Of a stretch of DNA of 42,870 nucleotides, positions 1 through 8,755 are shown one piece after another (position 1 is the stretch's first letter; each line of letters begins with the position of its first letter). This DNA is from Gammaproteobacteria bacterium. GTDB lineage: Bacteria > Pseudomonadota > Gammaproteobacteria > Methylococcales > Methylomonadaceae. The notes below the pieces were generated by a model. The model ran no database searches and was not told where the DNA came from. It saw only the letters and a program-made list of their open reading frames with translations. The stretch lies in the NCBI GenBank assembly GCA_024277935.1, contig JAJRUF010000121.1, positions 1-42,870 of the forward strand, read 5' to 3'. Both the position numbers and the translations under genes were made by a program.

Positions 1-1
1 A

Positions 2-1042
2 TTTAACAGTACTAATGCATTATCATGGTGTTTAGGGCTGTTATTGTCATCACTTGTCGCATTACTAGGGATAGGGGCCAGTCAGCTTTCTTGGGTACAT
101 GAGCTAGGTATCTCCGCTTTAACGATGGCGATATTTGTTGGTATCTTAGTAGGTAATACTGTTTTTCCGCATATTTCTCATCATTGTGCAGTCGGGGTGG
201 ATTTTTCTAAAAATAAGTTATTACGATATGGCATTATTTTATTTGGCTTTAAAGTATCTTTTCAACAAATATCAGATGTTGGCTGGGTTGGGTTGGCTAC
301 AGCCTTGGCGATGATTGTTTCTACTTTTCTTATCGCATACTTATTAGGTACAAAAGTATTTAAATTAGATCGTCAAACTGCTATTTTAATTGGTGCTGGT
401 AGTTCTATTTGTGGGGCGGCTGCTATTCTTGCAACTGAGCCTGTGATTCGGGCACAAGCACATAAAGTTACCATTGCCGTTGCTACTGTTGTTATTTTTG
501 GGACTGTTTCAATGCTACTCTACCCATTACTCTATCCTTATTTAGGGCTCTCTGAACATGCCTATGGAATATTTGTAGGTTCAACTATTCATGAGGTTGC
601 ACAAGTTGTTGTAGCTGGGCACAGTGTCAGTGATGCGGCTACTGGGACAGCCGTGATAGAAAAAATGTTGCGAGTCATGTTACTTGCCCCTTTTTTATTG
701 GTTTTATCATTTGTAGTACAAGATAAAAAAGAAGGGTGCAAACATTCAATTACTATTCCCTGGTTTGCCTTTCTATTTATTTTAGTGAGTGGTCTTAATT
801 CTTTAAATATTCTTCCAGAAGGTATTTCCAGCTTATTTATTCAGCTTGATACTATTTTATTGACAATGGCCATGGCAGCCCTTGGTTTGCGTACTCATAT
901 TGGTGCTATTCGTCAGGCTGGGTTTAAACCTTTATTATTAGCTACAATATTGTTTATTTTTCTTATTGTCGGCGGTTTATACATTAATGAAGGTATTAGT
1001 GTTTTATTTAATTCAATAGCACTTCACAAAAGCAACAATTAA
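2..1042 (+). CDS. YeiH/UPF0324 family putative sulfate exporter, 5' partial
   Basis: Multi-pass inner-membrane protein of the YeiH (UPF0324, putative sulfate exporter) family. The visible part has about ten hydrophobic segments. A glycine-rich stretch GAGSSICGAAAI lies in the middle and EVAQVVVAGHSVS further on; both are typical of this family. The first formal start is a TTG at 44, but the frame stays open without a stop to base 2 and encodes more plausible hydrophobic sequence, so the real start lies just before the window. The family is usually near 340 residues, so only a few residues are missing. The transported substrate is assigned by family name and is not visible in the sequence. No partner gene lies downstream, where an IS66 remnant follows. 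Confidence 0.85.
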   Translation, partial: FNSTNALSWCLGLLLSSLVALLGIGASQLSWVHELGISALTMAIFVGILVGNTVFPHISHHCAVGVDFSKNKLLRYGIILFGFKVSFQQISDVGWVGLATALAMIVSTFLIAYLLGTKVFKLDRQTAILIGAGSSICGAAAILATEPVIRAQAHKVTIAVATVVIFGTVSMLLYPLLYPYLGLSEHAYGIFVGSTIHEVAQVVVAGHSVSDAATGTAVIEKMLRVMLLAPFLLVLSFVVQDKKEGCKHSITIPWFAFLFILVSGLNSLNILPEGISSLFIQLDTILLTMAMAALGLRTHIGAIRQAGFKPLLLATILFIFLIVGGLYINEGISVLFNSIALHKSNN

Positions 1043-1120
1043 AAACTGGAACATCGAGTTTATGCAAACCCTGCTGGGTTCTATTCATCCATCATTTTCT
1101 GGTGTGAGATATCAAGTCCT

Positions 1121-1324
1121 TCAGACATCAATCCAGCAATTTTTTTTATTACACCGTTTATTGGTGAAAACATACAGATACCCATACCCTGTAAAAGGGT
1201 TGCGACCTAACTCACATTCAATAATGGCAGAAAGCCCTGGATGTGACTTACGAAAATCTACGGGCTGTCGATACAGATAAACTTTTGTTAAGGCAAGAGC
1301 AGGCCTGATAATGGCACTCACCAC
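1121..1324 (-). pseudogene. IS66 family TnpB (Orf2) remnant
   Basis: Short frame starting with GTG whose product contains KVYLYRQPVDFRKSHPGLSA and then a YVFTNKR stretch. This matches the N-terminal half of the IS66 Orf2/TnpB accessory protein (usual pattern VYLYRQPVDFRKS..GL..IV, then FVFCNRRRDKIK). It stops after 67 residues, whereas the family is around 115, and the rest is not recognisable in any frame. It is a decayed fragment. The 3' end of tnpA lies directly upstream on the same strand. Confidence 0.75.
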
Positions 1325-1440
1325 AAGATGACCAATAAAGGTTGAATAAGTGTCAGGTTATGCGTGGTAATGACTTCTATGCAAAGGTTCTCATTCACGC
1401 GCAAAGACAAGCCCATGGTTGGAGTGCAAGGTGGTGTCAC
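1318..1440 (-). pseudogene. IS66 family TnpA (Orf1) 3' remnant
   Basis: Reading the minus strand upstream of the TnpB fragment gives a short open stretch with MGLSLRVNENLCIEV and then LTLIQPLLVIL before a TGA that overlaps the TnpB start. This resembles the C-terminal end of IS66 Orf1 proteins, a 'NGLSLEV...L..LL..L' pattern, and it sits where tnpA should end. Everything upstream of about 1440 is stop-ridden. No terminal inverted repeats or tnpC were seen, so only a scar of the element remains. Confidence 0.5.
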
Positions 1441-1614
1441 TGTCTACCTAATGAGCTCTAACTCTTTACTCTGATTGCTTGGAGTTGCTTGCTCTTAAAG
1501 CTACTTATATAAAATAACGTGTTTGTTTCGTTATTTTTCACCCTTTTTTAAACCCAGTTGTCCAGCCATTATTCCAGTAAGCTACTGAACTTTTTGTAAA
1601 AAACATTAGATTTA
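1441..1614. other. Intergenic stretch with no gene
   Basis: Together with the IS66 scar this fills the gap between the transporter and acsA. I see no coding frame and no RNA gene. A small inverted repeat CAGTA..TACTG near 1575-1588 is followed by CTTTTTG on the plus strand, but it is too short to call a terminator confidently. Confidence 0.5.
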
Positions 1615-3555
1615 TTAAATATTGGCTAAGCGGTTTTTAATAATATCACTGACGACGGCAGAATCAGCTAAAGTTGAAGTATCGCCTAAGCTATCAATTT
1701 CATTTGCAGCTACTTTACGTAAAATACGCCGCATAATTTTACCTGAACGGGTTTTAGGAAGCCCTGGTGCCCATTGAATAAAGTCGGGGGTAGCTATAGG
1801 CCCAATTTCGGTACGAACTAATTGAACAAGTTCTTTTTTGAGTTCATCTGTTGCCTTATAACCTTTATTTAAGGTGACATAGGCATAGATTCCCTGGCCT
1901 TTAATATCATGAGGAAAACCGACAACCGCCGCTTCTGCAACATGTTCATTTAAAACTAAAGCACTTTCTACTTCTGCCGTACCCATTCGATGGCCCGAAA
2001 CATTAATGACATCATCTACGCGACCTGTAATCCAGAAATAACCCTCTTTATCTCGACGAACACCGTCACCTGCAAAATAATAGCCCGGGTAAGTTGAAAA
2101 GTAAGTGTCAATATAGCGTTGATGATCTCCATATATAGTACGAGCTTGTGAAGGCCAAGGGTGGTTGAAAACTAGGATGCCTTCAGCTTCTCCTTTTAAT
2201 AGCTTGCCTTCGTTATCAATAATCTCTGGCTTAATACCAAAGAAAGGCAGTGTTGCTGACCCCGGTTTTAAATCAGTTGCACCAGGTAAGGGAGTAATTA
2301 ATATTGAACCAGTTTCGGTTTGCCACCAGGTATCTACAATGGGGCAAAGAGAGTTGCCAACTACCCGATAATACCATTCCCAAGCCTCAGGGTTTATCGG
2401 TTCACCTACACTACCTAAAATGCGTAAGCTACTTCGTTTTGTACATGTTACGTATTCATTACCCTCTGCCATTAATGCACGAATGGCGGTGGGAGCAGTA
2501 TAAAAGATATTAACTTGATGTTTATCAACAACCTGCCAAAAGCGAGAGGGATCAGGATAGGTAGGGATACCTTCAAACATTAACGTAGTTGCGCCATTAC
2601 ATAAGGGGCCGTAGATAATATAAGAGTGACCTGTGACCCAACCAATATCAGCTGTACACCAATAAATATCGCCATCATGATAATCGAAGACATATTTATG
2701 AGTCATTGCAGCCATAAGTAAATATCCTCCAGTGGTATGTAGCACACCTTTGGGTTTGCCTGTTGAGCCTGATGTGTAAAGAATAAATAATGGGTCTTCA
2801 GCATCCATTTCTTCAGCAGGGCAATCATCGGCAGCAGTTTCCATTGCTTGGTGATACCAAATATCACGATTTTCCACCCAATTAACAGGATTGCCTGTAT
2901 TTTGTATCACAATGACTTTGTGAAGCTTGGGGCAACCTTTAGCAGCACTATCTGCAATCTCTTTAATGGGAGTCGTTTTACCCCCGCGATTACCCTCATC
3001 AGCACAGATTAAAAATTGACAATCTGCATCCAGGATACGGTCTTTAAGAGCTTCTGCAGAAAAACCTCCAAAGACGATAGAGTGTATTGCACCAATACGA
3101 GTACAGGCTAAAATAACAGTGGTTGCCTCAAGAATCATCGGTAAATAAATACAAATACGATCCCCTTTTTTAACGCCTTGTGATTTTAATACATTAGCAA
3201 ACTTACAAACTTGTTGATGTAGTTCTTTATAAGTGATTTTTTTATCAATATCAGGGGTATCACCCTCCCAGATTATTGCAGTCTGCTCTCCGCGCGATTT
3301 TAAATGTCTATCTAAACAATTAACACTGACATTAAGTTTTCCACCTTTAAACCAACTGATTTCACCTTTTCGGTAGTCAAATTTTAGGGTGGTGTCCCAA
3401 GGTTTACTCCAGTCAAGAAATTGAGTGGCTTGCTGAGACCAAAATTGTTCAGGGTCGGCAATAGACTGTTTATATAGTTTTTGGTATGTTTCAGCGGTAA
3501 AATATGCCTTGTCGGCTATATCCTTATTGACGGGATACACTTTCTTTTCTGACAT
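1615..3555 (-). CDS. acsA: Acetyl-CoA synthetase
   Basis: AMP-forming acetate-CoA ligase (acetate + ATP + CoA to acetyl-CoA), cytoplasmic. At 646 residues it has the normal length. The phosphate-binding loop [11 protein letters not shown] is at about 260-270. The family sequence [10 protein letters not shown] is at about 161-170, and DTWWQTETG lies further on. The C-terminal PKTRSGK motif holds the catalytic lysine near 606, the usual site of inhibitory acetylation. The start ATG lies 34 bases after the gluQ stop on the same strand, so it may be the last gene of a dksA-gluQ-acsA transcript. No Pat-type acetyltransferase lies next to it. Confidence 0.97.
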   Translation of the reverse strand: MSEKKVYPVNKDIADKAYFTAETYQKLYKQSIADPEQFWSQQATQFLDWSKPWDTTLKFDYRKGEISWFKGGKLNVSVNCLDRHLKSRGEQTAIIWEGDTPDIDKKITYKELHQQVCKFANVLKSQGVKKGDRICIYLPMILEATTVILACTRIGAIHSIVFGGFSAEALKDRILDADCQFLICADEGNRGGKTTPIKEIADSAAKGCPKLHKVIVIQNTGNPVNWVENRDIWYHQAMETAADDCPAEEMDAEDPLFILYTSGSTGKPKGVLHTTGGYLLMAAMTHKYVFDYHDGDIYWCTADIGWVTGHSYIIYGPLCNGATTLMFEGIPTYPDPSRFWQVVDKHQVNIFYTAPTAIRALMAEGNEYVTCTKRSSLRILGSVGEPINPEAWEWYYRVVGNSLCPIVDTWWQTETGSILITPLPGATDLKPGSATLPFFGIKPEIIDNEGKLLKGEAEGILVFNHPWPSQARTIYGDHQRYIDTYFSTYPGYYFAGDGVRRDKEGYFWITGRVDDVINVSGHRMGTAEVESALVLNEHVAEAAVVGFPHDIKGQGIYAYVTLNKGYKATDELKKELVQLVRTEIGPIATPDFIQWAPGLPKTRSGKIMRRILRKVAANEIDSLGDTSTLADSAVVSDIIKNRLANI

Positions 3556-3589
3556 TTCTAAACCTTAAGATAGGGGGTAAGTTGTTACC

Positions 3590-4480
3590 TTAATAAATCT
3601 TATTAGAAATTGCACGAATTTTTTTTAAACGCTTTGGCTGCCAATGATCAACTCCCCAGTTAATTATTTCTTTAACTGATGATTTCTGTAATTCTTTGGG
3701 AGGGTTTTGTTGTAAAAGTTTTAATAATAAAAACAAGTTACTTTGAGGGTTTTCAGAGGAAACAGCGGGGGCACATTTCTGTTTACTTAACTTGTTACCT
3801 TGCAGGTCAATAATAACAGGGAAATGACAGTACTGCGGGGCAGTATAAGACAATAAATTTTGTAAGAATATTTGTTTGGGCGTAGAGTTTAACAGGTCAT
3901 AACCACGAACAACGTGGCTAATTTTATGACGGTGATCATCAATAACAACGGCAAGTTGATAAGCGGTAATATTATCTTTTCTTTTAATGATAAAGTCACC
4001 ATGGTCATCAACAAAACTTGAGTCTTGAGAGCCTTGTAACTCATCATAAAATAAAGTAGAAAGCGGTGTCGATTTTATACGTAATGCGTAGGGTAAATCG
4101 GGGCTATGTGTGCGGTCTAAGCATGTTTTTGAATAAACTGAAGACGTAGCAGCAGATAATGTTTTACGACTACAGAAACAAGGGTAAACTAGGTCTTTTT
4201 TTATTAGAGTATCAATAACATTTTGATATTCATCCAAATGATGGCTTTGATAATCAATACTATCATCCCATTGCAATCCATGGGTCTCTAAAGCATGACA
4301 AATACTGTTAACTGCACCGCTAACTTCTCGAGGGCTGTCAATGTCGTCTATGCGCAATAGCCACTTACCTTGGTTAGCGCGAGCATGTAGGTAACTCGCT
4401 AAAGCAGCATAAAGAGAGCCGAGGTGTAATGGGCCGGTAGGCGAGGGTGCAAACCGGCCAATGTAATGGTTACTCAGCAT
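3590..4480 (-). CDS. gluQ: Glutamyl-Q tRNA(Asp) synthetase
   Basis: Paralogue of the glutamyl-tRNA synthetase catalytic domain that attaches glutamate to queuosine at position 34 of tRNA-Asp. At 296 residues it lacks the anticodon-binding domain, as expected for the family. The HIGH-type motif is HLGS at 19-22, after RFAPSPTG. A zinc site is visible as C101, C103, Y116 and C120. The KMSKS-type motif is KLSKQ in the second half. It directly follows dksA (stop and start adjacent), the conserved dksA-gluQ arrangement of Gammaproteobacteria. Confidence 0.95.
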   Translation of the reverse strand: MLSNHYIGRFAPSPTGPLHLGSLYAALASYLHARANQGKWLLRIDDIDSPREVSGAVNSICHALETHGLQWDDSIDYQSHHLDEYQNVIDTLIKKDLVYPCFCSRKTLSAATSSVYSKTCLDRTHSPDLPYALRIKSTPLSTLFYDELQGSQDSSFVDDHGDFIIKRKDNITAYQLAVVIDDHRHKISHVVRGYDLLNSTPKQIFLQNLLSYTAPQYCHFPVIIDLQGNKLSKQKCAPAVSSENPQSNLFLLLKLLQQNPPKELQKSSVKEIINWGVDHWQPKRLKKIRAISNKIY

Positions 4481-4909
4481 TTAACCCATTTGTTTTTCTC
4501 GAATTTCATCTAGTGTTTTACAGTCTATACATAGTACAGCTGTTGGGCGAGCTTCAAGGCGACGAACACCAATCTCAATCCCACAAGACTCACAAAACCC
4601 ATAATCTCCTGACTCTACAGCCTTAAGAGATTCGTCAATTTTTGCAATTAACTTACGTTCTCTGTCTCGAGTTCTTAACTCTAAGCTAAATTCAGATTCT
4701 TGTGTTGCTCTGTCATTAGGGTCAGGAAAGTTGGCCGCATCATCTTGCATATGATGCACTGTGCGGTCTACCTCTTGCATTAATTCATTTTTCCAATTAT
4801 TTAGAATTGCTTTAAAATGCTCGACTTGAGCATCATTCATAAATTCTTCACCTTCTTTTTCTTGGTATGGCGTAAAGGTGAACGGCGAACTTTCGGTTGA
4901 CTCTGTCAT
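4481..4909 (-). CDS. dksA: RNA polymerase-binding transcription factor DksA
   Basis: DksA enters the RNA polymerase secondary channel and works with ppGpp to repress rRNA promoters and activate biosynthetic ones. The product is 142 residues with a long helical hairpin. The tip motif DPNDRA carries the two aspartates needed for function. A four-cysteine zinc finger lies at C106, C109, C127 and C130. The N-terminal extension before [11 protein letters not shown] is short and acidic. It is first in a minus-strand cluster with gluQ and probably acsA, and its promoter must lie in the 110-base AT-rich gap before the divergent aminotransferase gene. Confidence 0.96.
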   Translation of the reverse strand: MTESTESSPFTFTPYQEKEGEEFMNDAQVEHFKAILNNWKNELMQEVDRTVHHMQDDAANFPDPNDRATQESEFSLELRTRDRERKLIAKIDESLKAVESGDYGFCESCGIEIGVRRLEARPTAVLCIDCKTLDEIREKQMG

Positions 4910-5020
4910 CCATTAACTCCTGACTAGATCTTTAAAAAACTGCGCATTTTTATCAGATTAGAACTTTTATAGCAAGAAATTTGTTAATATATTTTTTTAA
5001 AAAAATACGATGGGATAGGT

Positions 5021-6184
5021 ATGAAGTCAACGGTGGCAAGGCGTATGGAGGGGTTTTCTGCTTTTTATGTTATGGAATTATTGCAACGTGCAAAAGAGCT
5101 AGAAGCCCAAGGTAGAGAAATTATTCATATGGAAGTTGGTGAGCCGGATTTTCCAACGCCTTCGTGTATCGTTGACGCAGCAACACAGTATATTAGGACA
5201 GGAGAGGTGAAATATACAGCTGCAGCAGGACTGTTAGAGTTGCGAACTAAAATTAGTCATTTTTATCAAACGAATCATAATGTCACAACTGATCCTCAAC
5301 GTATATTTATTACACCAGGTGCATCAGGTGCATTTTTGTTGGCACTTGCCATTAGTTTAAATGCCGAAGAAGAGGTTTTAATGGCTGACCCTTGCTATCC
5401 TTGTAATCATAACTTTGTTCGCCTGCTGGGGGCAAAAACAAAATTTATTCAGGTAAATGAACAAACCGATTTTCAATTATCAGCAGAACTCATTAAGCAA
5501 TACTGGACTGATAATACAAAAGGGGTCTTAATTGCTTCACCATCAAACCCAACAGGTACGTTAATTTCTGATGATGAATTGCAGCGTTCAATTAAGCAAG
5601 TAAAACTGTTGGGTGGGAAATTCTATTCCGACGAAATATATCATGGTTTGGTTTATGCTAACAAAGCACGATCAGCCCTGGAATTTAGCGATGATGTTTT
5701 TGTGATAAATAGTTTTTCAAAGTATTTTGGCATGACAGGCTGGCGAATTGGTTGGCTTGTGGTCCCTGAAATGTATGTTGCTGCTGCTGAGCGTTTTGCT
5801 CAAACAGTTTTTATATCTACGGCAACTCACTCTCAATACGCAGCTTTAGCCGCTTTTTCAACTAAAAATATTGCTGAATTAGAAAACAGAAAACAAGAGT
5901 TTAAGAAACGTAGAGATTTTTTATATAAAAATTTAATACGTTTAGGTTTTGCTATTACAGTTAAACCAGAAGGGGCTTTTTATATTTATGCCGATTGTTC
6001 CCGCTTTACAAATGACAGCTTTAGGTTTGCTAAAGAGCTATTAGAAACGCAAGGGGTGGCTGTTACACCAGGCAAGGATTTTGGAAATAATAACTCGAAT
6101 CACCATATTCGATTTGCATATACTGCCTCAATCGCTAAAATAGCCACTGGTATACAACGTTTAGAAAAATTTATATGTCAGTGA
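5021..6184 (+). CDS. Class I/II pyridoxal-phosphate aminotransferase
   Basis: Fold-type I aminotransferase of the aspartate aminotransferase superfamily, 387 residues, cytoplasmic. The N-terminal MEVGEPDFPTP is followed by SPSNPTGT at 173-180 and SDEIYHG at 203-209. The PLP-binding lysine is K234 within SFSKYFGMTGWRIGW. The substrate cannot be told from sequence. The C-terminal end overlaps the next gene by ten bases, so it is translationally coupled to a rhodanese protein and then a DUF3581 protein. This suggests a three-gene operon, possibly in amino acid or sulfur metabolism. It is a different subfamily from the alanine-type enzyme at 21633. Confidence 0.9.
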   Translation: MKSTVARRMEGFSAFYVMELLQRAKELEAQGREIIHMEVGEPDFPTPSCIVDAATQYIRTGEVKYTAAAGLLELRTKISHFYQTNHNVTTDPQRIFITPGASGAFLLALAISLNAEEEVLMADPCYPCNHNFVRLLGAKTKFIQVNEQTDFQLSAELIKQYWTDNTKGVLIASPSNPTGTLISDDELQRSIKQVKLLGGKFYSDEIYHGLVYANKARSALEFSDDVFVINSFSKYFGMTGWRIGWLVVPEMYVAAAERFAQTVFISTATHSQYAALAAFSTKNIAELENRKQEFKKRRDFLYKNLIRLGFAITVKPEGAFYIYADCSRFTNDSFRFAKELLETQGVAVTPGKDFGNNNSNHHIRFAYTASIAKIATGIQRLEKFICQ

Positions 6185-6498
6185 TACAAATTTCTGCAAA
6201 GGATTTACAAGAAAAATTAACGGCCAATATTAAACTAACAGTTTTGGATGTTAGAGAGCATCATGAATTTCAATTTGCTCATATTGAAGGAAGCCAACAT
6301 ATTCCATTAAATCAAATTCCTCAAAGGGTAGATGAAATAGATAAAGAAGATGACTGTGTGGTGATTTGTCACCATGGAATGAGGAGTCAACAAGCTGCAA
6401 CATTTTTGCTACAGTCTGGATTTAGCAATATTTATAATTTAAGCGGTGGTATTGATGCGTGGTCTACTGACTGCGATAACACTATTTCACGATATTAA
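6175..6498 (+). CDS. Single-domain rhodanese-like protein
   Basis: A 107-residue, single-domain rhodanese (sulfurtransferase) of the GlpE/PspE size class, with no signal peptide, so cytoplasmic. It contains LDVREHHEFQFAHIEGS at 24-40. The active-site loop CHHGMR is at 65-70, with C65 as the predicted persulfide carrier. The final conserved block is NLSGGIDAW. It overlaps the upstream aminotransferase and is followed ten bases later by the DUF3581 gene. The sulfur acceptor is unknown. Confidence 0.92.
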   Translation: MSVIQISAKDLQEKLTANIKLTVLDVREHHEFQFAHIEGSQHIPLNQIPQRVDEIDKEDDCVVICHHGMRSQQAATFLLQSGFSNIYNLSGGIDAWSTDCDNTISRY

Positions 6499-6508
6499 CA
6501 ATTAAAAT

Positions 6509-7243
6509 ATGTATTTAAAAGACTTTTATTCAGGACCAAACGACAGTATTAGCATTTCAGCAGAACAAGGTAGCTTGTTTGCAAAAGATATAGCCAATGA
6601 CTTTAATCCACTGCATGATGTTGAGTCGAAACGATTTTGTGTGCCAGGTGATTTATTGTTTGCCTTAGTCCTTGATAAATATGGGGTAAGTAAAAGAATG
6701 CATTTTACTTTTTCCGGTATGCTGGGCAATGGGGGGAGTACCCTTAATTTACCCGAAACTAATGCAGATCAATTTGATGTGGTTGCAAGCAATGGAAAAA
6801 CTATTCTTAAAGTTGAACGGAGTGGAGAAATTAATAAAAACGAATCTGTTATTAATGCGCTAAGTCGTAATTATGTTGCTTTTTCGGGGCATAACTTTCC
6901 CTATGTATTAGTGCCTCTTATGGCTAAAGAAAAAGTTATGATTAATATAGCTAGGCCCTTTGTTATCTATGAAAGCATGACATTAGAGTTTGAACAAATG
7001 GATTTTACTGATCCTCAAATTGAGATGCTTGACCCAGATATAGAGGTAAAAGGTAAACGTGCCAATGCTTATTTTCGGTTTCAAATAAAATCTGCCGATA
7101 AAGTGGTAGGGAAGGGCTTTAAAAAAATTGTTATTAGTGGTGTGCGTGCGTATGAAGAAGAGCCTATGCAAGAGTTTGTTGATAATTATTTAGCTAGAAA
7201 AAATAGCTATTTAGACTCTATTTCGGCTAATAAAGGAGTTTGA
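6509..7243 (+). CDS. DUF3581 family protein
   Basis: A 244-residue soluble protein that I recognise as the DUF3581 family of marine and related Gammaproteobacteria; no function is established. The N-terminal half contains an acyl-dehydratase-like block, ANDFNPLHDVESKRFCVPGD, and then FTFSGMLGNGG. These loosely resemble hot-dog-fold (MaoC-type) sequences, so binding of an acyl thioester is possible, but this is inference. It is the last gene of the aminotransferase-rhodanese operon. A palindromic repeat element begins almost immediately after its TGA. Confidence 0.8.
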   Translation: MYLKDFYSGPNDSISISAEQGSLFAKDIANDFNPLHDVESKRFCVPGDLLFALVLDKYGVSKRMHFTFSGMLGNGGSTLNLPETNADQFDVVASNGKTILKVERSGEINKNESVINALSRNYVAFSGHNFPYVLVPLMAKEKVMINIARPFVIYESMTLEFEQMDFTDPQIEMLDPDIEVKGKRANAYFRFQIKSADKVVGKGFKKIVISGVRAYEEEPMQEFVDNYLARKNSYLDSISANKGV

Positions 7244-7245
7244 TG

Positions 7246-7396
7246 GAATAAAGGTACTCACATGCGAATAACTTTTGTTTCTGACTAAACGATCTCAAGA
7301 GACACATAGCAGGAACGCAACGATTGAGATTGTTTAAGCAGGAGTAAAAAGACAAGCAAAGTGGGTAACTTTATTTTTTCATGCACGTTCCTAAGT
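7246..7396. repeat. Long palindromic repeat, copy 1 (type E)
   Basis: Imperfect inverted repeat of about 150 bp centred near 7310. The inner arms are CTAAACGATCTCAA on the left and TTGAGATTGTTTAAG on the right, and the outer arms are more diverged. A second copy at 32145-32309 shares the centre (ATCTCAAGAG..CATAGC...AACGATTGAGAT), the right arm and the closing CCTAAGTAA. It begins three bases after the stop codon of the DUF3581 gene. No coding frame is present. Confidence 0.7.
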
Positions 7397-7431
7397 AAAG
7401 TTTTGAGATTCATTTTATTCTCAAATAAATC

Positions 7432-7534
7432 TGGTAGTGGGCTTTAGCCTGCTCTTACACTAAAGCCTGTGCCCCAAAAAGCTGTTATTTAATGAGAATG
7501 TATTTGTTAAAGCTACAGATTTAATCCACTACCA
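7432..7534. repeat. Terminal-inverted-repeat element, copy 1 (type D)
   Basis: This unit starts with TGGTAGTGG and ends with CCACTACCA, so its ends are inverted repeats. It encloses a smaller hairpin built on GGGCTTTAGCC and CTAAAGCCTGTGCCCC. The inner part shares GTTATT..AATGAGAAT.TATTTGTTAAAG.TACAGATTTAA with the copy at 32398-32567. It looks like a small non-autonomous element (MITE-like). It lies about 35 bases after the type E palindrome, as in the second copy. Confidence 0.7.
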
Positions 7535-7589
7535 TAAATCTTTCAGGCATAGCTTCAAGCCAGAGTATCTTCGGTTCCTATGCTTTTAA

Positions 7590-8117
7590 TTAGAGCTTTT
7601 TACCTAAGAAACTTTCAATAATAAAGTTAGATATAAGTTTAGGTTTATTAAGGTCTAAAATTATTGGTAAATTTGAATGTGAAAGTAATGAATCTGTTGC
7701 AACTGCAATAACATTATTATCATTCGGGAAAATTAAAGGTTTTTTTAAACTAGGCCTGTGTAATTCAATTTTAGAGATTTTTTCAGCTTTAAAACCTTCA
7801 ACTAAAATTAAATCTAATCCTGATTGGTCTAAAGCCTTAAGCTGGTCATCAAGTTTAGGTTCAAGAATTGAGTCAAATTCTGTAATAATAGCCCGCCTAT
7901 GGCTTGATACTAGCATAACAGGCGTTGCTCCTGCCTCCCGTAGCCGGTAACTGTCTTTCCCCGGCTTGTCTATTTCAAAATTATGATGGCTGTGTTTTAT
8001 TAAGGCTATGCGTAAACCATAGTTTTTTAGTAAAGGAATTAACTGAGTGAGTAAGGTTGTTTTACCTGTGCCACTGTAAGCGGCAAATCCAAGAATAGGG
8101 ACTTGAGCATTTTTCAT
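7590..8117 (-). CDS. mobB: Molybdopterin-guanine dinucleotide biosynthesis protein MobB
   Basis: GTP-binding accessory protein for conversion of molybdopterin to its guanine dinucleotide form, 175 residues, cytoplasmic. The P-loop is YSGTGKTT at 14-21. The family blocks IALIKHSHHNFEIDKPGKDS and YRLREAGA follow, then LILVEGFK. No mobA or moa gene is in the window, so it is a solitary gene here. It implies a bis-MGD molybdoenzyme elsewhere in the genome. Confidence 0.93.
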   Translation of the reverse strand: MKNAQVPILGFAAYSGTGKTTLLTQLIPLLKNYGLRIALIKHSHHNFEIDKPGKDSYRLREAGATPVMLVSSHRRAIITEFDSILEPKLDDQLKALDQSGLDLILVEGFKAEKISKIELHRPSLKKPLIFPNDNNVIAVATDSLLSHSNLPIILDLNKPKLISNFIIESFLGKKL

Positions 8118-8188
8118 TAAGGTGTTTATCTAAAATAGTAATGTATTTTGTATATTAAGTATTATACTTTACAGGAATAGTAATACCG

Positions 8189-8218
8189 ATACCTGAATCC
8201 TGATTATAAATATTCAGG
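8189..8218. other. Small inverted repeat between mobB and the J-protein gene
   Basis: CCTGAAT at 8189 and ATTCAGG near 8212 form a seven-base inverted repeat around an AT-rich loop. It lies in the gap between two divergent genes and could be an operator or a leader hairpin; there is no further support. Confidence 0.3.
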
Positions 8219-8269
8219 GTTGATAGGATAGTGTGTAATAGGCATATAACAAAATATAGGATAAGTTCA

Positions 8270-8755
8270 TTGATTAGAGTTTATTTAGTATTAGTACTCA
8301 TTCTTATGGTTTTTTGGGGGGTGCATAAGTTTTTAAAAACACCACCAGAAATTTTAACTAAACTCATTAAGAAAGTAGCTATAGGCTTATTTCTGTTCAT
8401 TATTGTTTTTCTTACTGCAACAGGAAAGTTAAACTGGTTGTTTGCTTTACTCGGTATTTTTGTAGCTTTTATAAGTAGAATGTTACCAACCATCTTGCGT
8501 TATTTTCCTCAGTTACACGAATTGTGGATGGTTTTTAATAAAAATAAAACGACTAGCGTTCCACCAACTAGCTATAAAGGCCAAATGACTAAGCAGGAGG
8601 CTTTAGATATATTAGGTTTGTCCCCAGTAGCATCGGAAAAAGAGATTATTATGGCGCATAAAAAACTGATGTTAAAAATGCACCCAGATAAAGGTGGTTC
8701 TGATTATTTAGCAGCAAAAATTAACCAGGCCAAAAAGGTATTGTTACAGAAATAA
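8270..8755 (+). CDS. Membrane-anchored J-domain protein
   Basis: Small DnaJ-type co-chaperone anchored in the inner membrane. The frame can start with GTG at 8231, but TTG at 8270 is favoured. It has AGGATAAG about nine bases upstream and gives [12 protein letters not shown], a hydrophobic segment at the very N-terminus. The product is then 161 residues. A second hydrophobic pair lies at about 35-70. The C-terminal 50 residues are a J-domain with the HPD tripeptide (HPDKGG), the contact for Hsp70. The layout recalls TIM14-like or DjlC-like proteins. It abuts the nlpD-like gene (stop TAAATG overlap), so it is probably cotranscribed with nlpD and rpoS. Confidence 0.8.
   Translation: MIRVYLVLVLILMVFWGVHKFLKTPPEILTKLIKKVAIGLFLFIIVFLTATGKLNWLFALLGIFVAFISRMLPTILRYFPQLHELWMVFNKNKTTSVPPTSYKGQMTKQEALDILGLSPVASEKEIIMAHKKLMLKMHPDKGGSDYLAAKINQAKKVLLQK

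Noticed and set aside
44-46. TTG at 44 as the true start of the YeiH-type transporter
   Set aside because: The frame is open to the window edge and the residues upstream look like part of the first membrane segment; the gene is cut by the window.
1062-1280. Plus-strand 72-residue open frame
   Set aside because: It lies opposite the IS66 TnpB remnant and has no recognisable motif, so it is the shadow of the decayed gene.
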